Assembly: GCA_027322375.1 (NCBI GenBank)
Contig: DAHVRS010000432.1
Location: 1-7,463 of the forward strand
DNA length: 7,463 bases
Reading direction: 5' to 3'
From: Brachybacterium sp.
Lineage (GTDB): Bacteria; Actinomycetota; Actinomycetes; Actinomycetales; Dermabacteraceae
Part shown: one piece after another, positions 5,543-7,463 of the stretch
Numbering within the stretch: position 1 is the stretch's first letter
How the letters are laid out: every line of letters begins with the position of its first letter
Notes under the pieces: model-generated
Told to the model about the DNA's origin: nothing
The model's input: the letters and a program-made list of their open reading frames with translations, nothing else
The model's database searches: none
Made by a program: the position numbers and the translations under genes

Positions 5543-6394
5543 ATGTTCCGGCGCGGCGGGCGGGTCCGTCCGCTCCGCACGGCCAGCTTCGACGCCGCGC
5601 TCGCGCTGGCCATGACCGACCCGGTCACCAATGCGCTGGCCGGTGCGCGGCTGAAGGAGCTGTCCCGCTCCGTGGGCCTCGGGCAGGAGTTCTCCCTCAC
5701 CGGGGAGGACCCGAGCCCTGAGGGACTGCTCTGGCACGGCGTGAACCTGTCCCCGGTCTCCGCCTCTGCGCAGGCGCTGGACGACTTCGGCCGCCATCTC
5801 ACCGGGCGCGGACGCCGCGCGAGCTCCGTGGTGGGGGAGCGCGCCGCGGTCGAGCAGCTCTGGGACGCGATCGCCCCTGACTGGGAGCGCGGGGTGCGGG
5901 AGTACCGCTGGAGCCAGCCGCTCATGCTCGCCGCGCCCGCCGACCAGCTGCCCGCCGCACCTGCGGTCCATCTCCGCCCCGCGATGCCGGGGGAGGAGGC
6001 ACTGGTGCTGCCCGCCGCCGTCGCGATGTTCCGCGAGGAGGTGGGCGTGGACCCGCTCGCCGGAGACGGTGGCCGCTCCTACCGCGCCCGCGTCGCCGAG
6101 CTGATCCGCCGGCGCCGCACCTACATCGTCCTCGAGGACGGCCAGGTGCTGTTCAAGGCCGACGTCGGCGCACTCTTCGGCACCGTCGCCCAGATCCACG
6201 GCGTATGGGTGCATCCCGAGGCACGCGGCCGCGGGCTGGGCCGCGCCGGGATGGCAGCGCTCGTGGCGCGGGTCCGGCGGGATCACGCCCCGCAGGTCTC
6301 GCTCTACGTCAACGACTTCAACACCCCGGCCCGCCGCGCCTACGCCGCCTCCGGCTTCCACCAGGTGGGCGAGCTCTCCACGATCCTGTTCTGA
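5543..6394 (+). CDS. GNAT-family N-acetyltransferase with N-terminal DUF4081 domain
   Basis: The protein has 283 residues from ATG 5543. Residues about 5-130 resemble the actinobacterial DUF4081 domain, and about 142-283 form a GNAT fold, starting VHLRPAMPGEEA. The acetyl-CoA pyrophosphate-binding loop RGRGLG is at 228-233, preceded by the strand IHGVWVHPEA; the end has SLYVNDFNTPARRAYAASGF, the usual GNAT motif B helix. It corresponds to M. tuberculosis Rv2867c, which also lies next to gcpE. The substrate is not known to me for any member; neither small-molecule nor protein acetylation can be excluded. It begins 5 bp after the ispG stop and lacks a clear Shine-Dalgarno, so it is probably translated by reinitiation on the ispG mRNA. 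A hairpin overlaps its stop codon. Confidence 0.9.
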   Translation: MFRRGGRVRPLRTASFDAALALAMTDPVTNALAGARLKELSRSVGLGQEFSLTGEDPSPEGLLWHGVNLSPVSASAQALDDFGRHLTGRGRRASSVVGERAAVEQLWDAIAPDWERGVREYRWSQPLMLAAPADQLPAAPAVHLRPAMPGEEALVLPAAVAMFREEVGVDPLAGDGGRSYRARVAELIRRRRTYIVLEDGQVLFKADVGALFGTVAQIHGVWVHPEARGRGLGRAGMAALVARVRRDHAPQVSLYVNDFNTPARRAYAASGFHQVGELSTILF

Positions 6395-6412
6395 GCCGAG
6401 GCCGGACGGCTC
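6393..6412. terminator. Candidate bidirectional terminator hairpin between convergent genes
   Basis: GAGCCG (6393-6398) and CGGCTC (6407-6412) form a perfect 6-bp stem with an 8-nt loop. The left arm begins inside the TGA of the GNAT gene (6392-6394), and a TCTC run follows on the plus strand. The 29-bp space between the two convergent stops leaves little other room for a terminator. There is no true U-tract. Confidence 0.5.
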
Positions 6413-6423
6413 TCTCAGGATGC

Positions 6424-7281
6424 TCAGGGACGCGCGGTGTCCGCGGGGCGGTGCGCGGTGAGCACGTACTGCAGGGCGAGCCGGTCGGGGTCCTCCCGCA
6501 GCCGGTAGCGATCCCCTTCGCGCACCATCAGCTCGGGCCACGGGCACCAGGCCGCGTACGGGACCTCCTCGAAGGAGTCCAGCACCAGCCCGGCCTCCAG
6601 CAGCGCCGTGATGATCTGGCCGATCGAGTGGTTCCACTCGTGGCTGACCGTGTGAGTCATGCGTGGCGCGCCCTCGGGAGCGGGGACATAGCTGACCTCC
6701 TGGTCCCAAGTCATCGGCTGTTCGCGCTGGAAGTAGGGCTGCTCGATCCGGAGGCCGTCCGAGACGTCGTCGCCCACGGCCATGAACATCGGATGGTCGT
6801 CCCGGATCAGGAATTGCCCTCCCGGTCGCAGCAGCGAGGCGACCACCTGCGCCCATGCCGTGACATCCGGCAGCCAGCACAGCACCCCGATCGAGGTGTA
6901 CACGAGATCGAAGTCGCCGGTGACCGCCTCCCGTGCGTCGTACACGTTCGCTTCGACGAACTCGATCTCCGCGCCGGCGCGTGCAGTGATCTCCCGGGAC
7001 CGGGCGAGCGAGCCGGGGGAGAGGTCCACCCCCACGACTCGCCTTGCCCCGAGCCGGGCGAGGCTCAGCGTGTCCGTGCCCAGATGGCACTGCAGGTGGA
7101 TCACGTCGCGTCCGGTGAGGTCCCCGAGCCGGTCGCGGTCCTGGGCCACCTCGGGCGTGATCCGTGCGGGATCGGCCACGAGCTCCTCGATCCCGTACCC
7201 GGCGGCGACATGCAGCGCGGCGCGGTCATCCCAGTTCGCGCGGTTGTCCTCGAACAGGCGGGCGCGACTCTCGCGGTCCAT
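6424..7281 (-). CDS. Class I SAM-dependent methyltransferase
   Basis: The protein has 285 residues and starts at the minus-strand ATG 7281-7279. It has a Rossmann-type methyltransferase core. Motif I is VIHLQCHLGTDT (60-71), in the LQCHxGxDT variant, followed by the acidic end of strand 2 in VVGVDLS (D86). An acidic residue region, FVEANVYDA (108-116), DFDLVYTSIGVLCWLPD (123-139) and LLRPGGQFLIRDDHP follow in the usual order. The C-terminal half contains HEWNHSIGQIITALLEAGL, found in many proteins annotated only as methyltransferases. The substrate cannot be told; a small molecule is more likely than rRNA, as no RNA-binding extension is seen. It runs opposite to the conserved rlmN-to-GNAT block and is probably an accessory gene. 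GGAGGA upstream of the ATG supports the start. Confidence 0.9.
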   Translation of the reverse strand: MDRESRARLFEDNRANWDDRAALHVAAGYGIEELVADPARITPEVAQDRDRLGDLTGRDVIHLQCHLGTDTLSLARLGARRVVGVDLSPGSLARSREITARAGAEIEFVEANVYDAREAVTGDFDLVYTSIGVLCWLPDVTAWAQVVASLLRPGGQFLIRDDHPMFMAVGDDVSDGLRIEQPYFQREQPMTWDQEVSYVPAPEGAPRMTHTVSHEWNHSIGQIITALLEAGLVLDSFEEVPYAAWCPWPELMVREGDRYRLREDPDRLALQYVLTAHRPADTARP

Positions 7282-7288
7282 CTCGGTG

Positions 7289-7294
7289 TCCTCC
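7289..7294 (-). promoter_or_regulatory. Ribosome binding site of the methyltransferase gene
   Basis: On the minus strand GGAGGA lies 7 nt before the ATG at 7281. It is a strong, well-spaced site and fixes the start codon. Confidence 0.75.
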
Positions 7295-7298
7295 GTCG

Positions 7299-7327
7299 GT
7301 GCAGGGGTCCGAGCTGACGTGCAGGGG
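7299..7327. repeat. Two 9-bp direct repeats, 20 bp apart, upstream of the methyltransferase gene
   Basis: GTGCAGGGG occurs at 7299-7307 and 7319-7327. The exact 20-bp period is about two helical turns, so both copies would lie on the same face of the DNA. They sit just upstream of the methyltransferase ribosome-binding site, where a regulator could act. Chance recurrence in GC-rich DNA is possible. Confidence 0.4.
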
Positions 7328-7429
7328 GCAGCACCGGACCAGGCGCATCAGGGAGCGCCCACGGGCACGCTACGGGAGGGGCCCGCACGCGGCCAGCGAT
7401 TTCTGCTCGCGCCGCGGTGCGCTGACCGG

Positions 7430-7435
7430 TAGGTT
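7430..7435 (+). promoter_or_regulatory. Candidate -10 element for the gene starting at 7442
   Basis: TAGGTT fits TANNNT. A transcript starting about 7 nt downstream would begin at ATG 7442, again a leaderless arrangement. No Shine-Dalgarno is visible before that ATG and no good -35 was found. Confidence 0.4.
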
Positions 7436-7441
7436 CAGGAC

Positions 7442-7463
7442 ATGAGCGACGACGACGCCCTCA
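7442..7463 (+). CDS. Start of an unidentified gene, cut by the window end
   Basis: ATG 7442 opens a frame reading MSDDDAL to the end of the window, seven full codons. The acidic Met-Ser-Asp-Asp start is typical of actinobacterial cytoplasmic proteins, and a -10-like box lies at the right distance for a leaderless mRNA. Too little is present to name a product. It would be divergent from the methyltransferase gene, with about 160 bp between the two starts. It may also be no gene at all. Confidence 0.45.

Noticed and set aside
5252..7090. A 612-codon minus-strand frame over the end of ispG, the GNAT gene and the methyltransferase gene
   Set aside because: It mirrors the sense codons of the GNAT gene and then runs out of frame through the methyltransferase. 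Its composition is that of a shadow frame and it has no ribosome-binding site or recognisable domain.
6205..7317. A 370-codon plus-strand frame opposite the methyltransferase gene
   Set aside because: The minus-strand protein in this interval has clear methyltransferase motifs and a good ribosome-binding site. The plus-strand frame is rich in Arg, Pro, His and Gly with no family resemblance.

Overview
The window is GC-rich, tightly packed actinobacterial chromosome. The protein sequences point to Actinomycetota, probably a Micrococcales-type organism: RlmN, Dxr, IspG, a Rip1-type site-2 protease and a DUF4081/GNAT protein all have an actinobacterial character, GTG start codons dominate, and third codon positions are strongly G/C. 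The genus cannot be fixed from the sequence alone. The core order rlmN ... dxr - M50 protease - ispG - GNAT matches the block known in Mycobacterium tuberculosis as Rv2870c-Rv2867c (dxr, rip1, gcpE, GNAT), so most of the window is a conserved housekeeping neighbourhood. No prophage, insertion sequence, CRISPR array, tRNA or rRNA was seen.

Layout. 2-559 is the 3' part of rlmN (23S rRNA/tRNA adenine-C2 methyltransferase). A 69-bp gap with a 13-bp tandem repeat follows. Two neighbouring genes for small proteins built from DivIVA-type (DivI1A) repeats lie at 629-1018 (two repeats, linker and hydrophobic/basic tail) and 1126-1674 (four repeats). The second has its own candidate promoter inside a 7-bp inverted repeat, and its stop codon overlaps the GTG start of dxr (1671-2873). 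The site-2 protease gene (2877-4217) starts 3 bp after dxr. A 159-bp gap with a palindromic element and a good -10 box precedes ispG (4377-5537), which may be read from a leaderless mRNA. The GNAT gene (5543-6394) follows ispG by 5 bp. A convergent class I SAM methyltransferase gene lies on the minus strand (6424-7281), separated by a hairpin that overlaps the GNAT stop codon. The window ends with the first codons of a possible plus-strand gene at 7442.

How the genes fit together. Dxr and IspG catalyse the first committed step and a late [4Fe-4S] step of the MEP isoprenoid pathway, which supplies polyprenyl carriers for the cell envelope. The Rip1-type protease releases envelope-stress sigma factors in mycobacteria by cleaving anti-sigma factors, and DivIVA-type proteins organise polar and septal envelope growth in actinobacteria. 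The arrangement therefore groups envelope-precursor supply, envelope signalling and, by inference only, a DivIVA-like factor translationally coupled to dxr. The least described part is the pair of DivIVA-repeat genes and their control elements.
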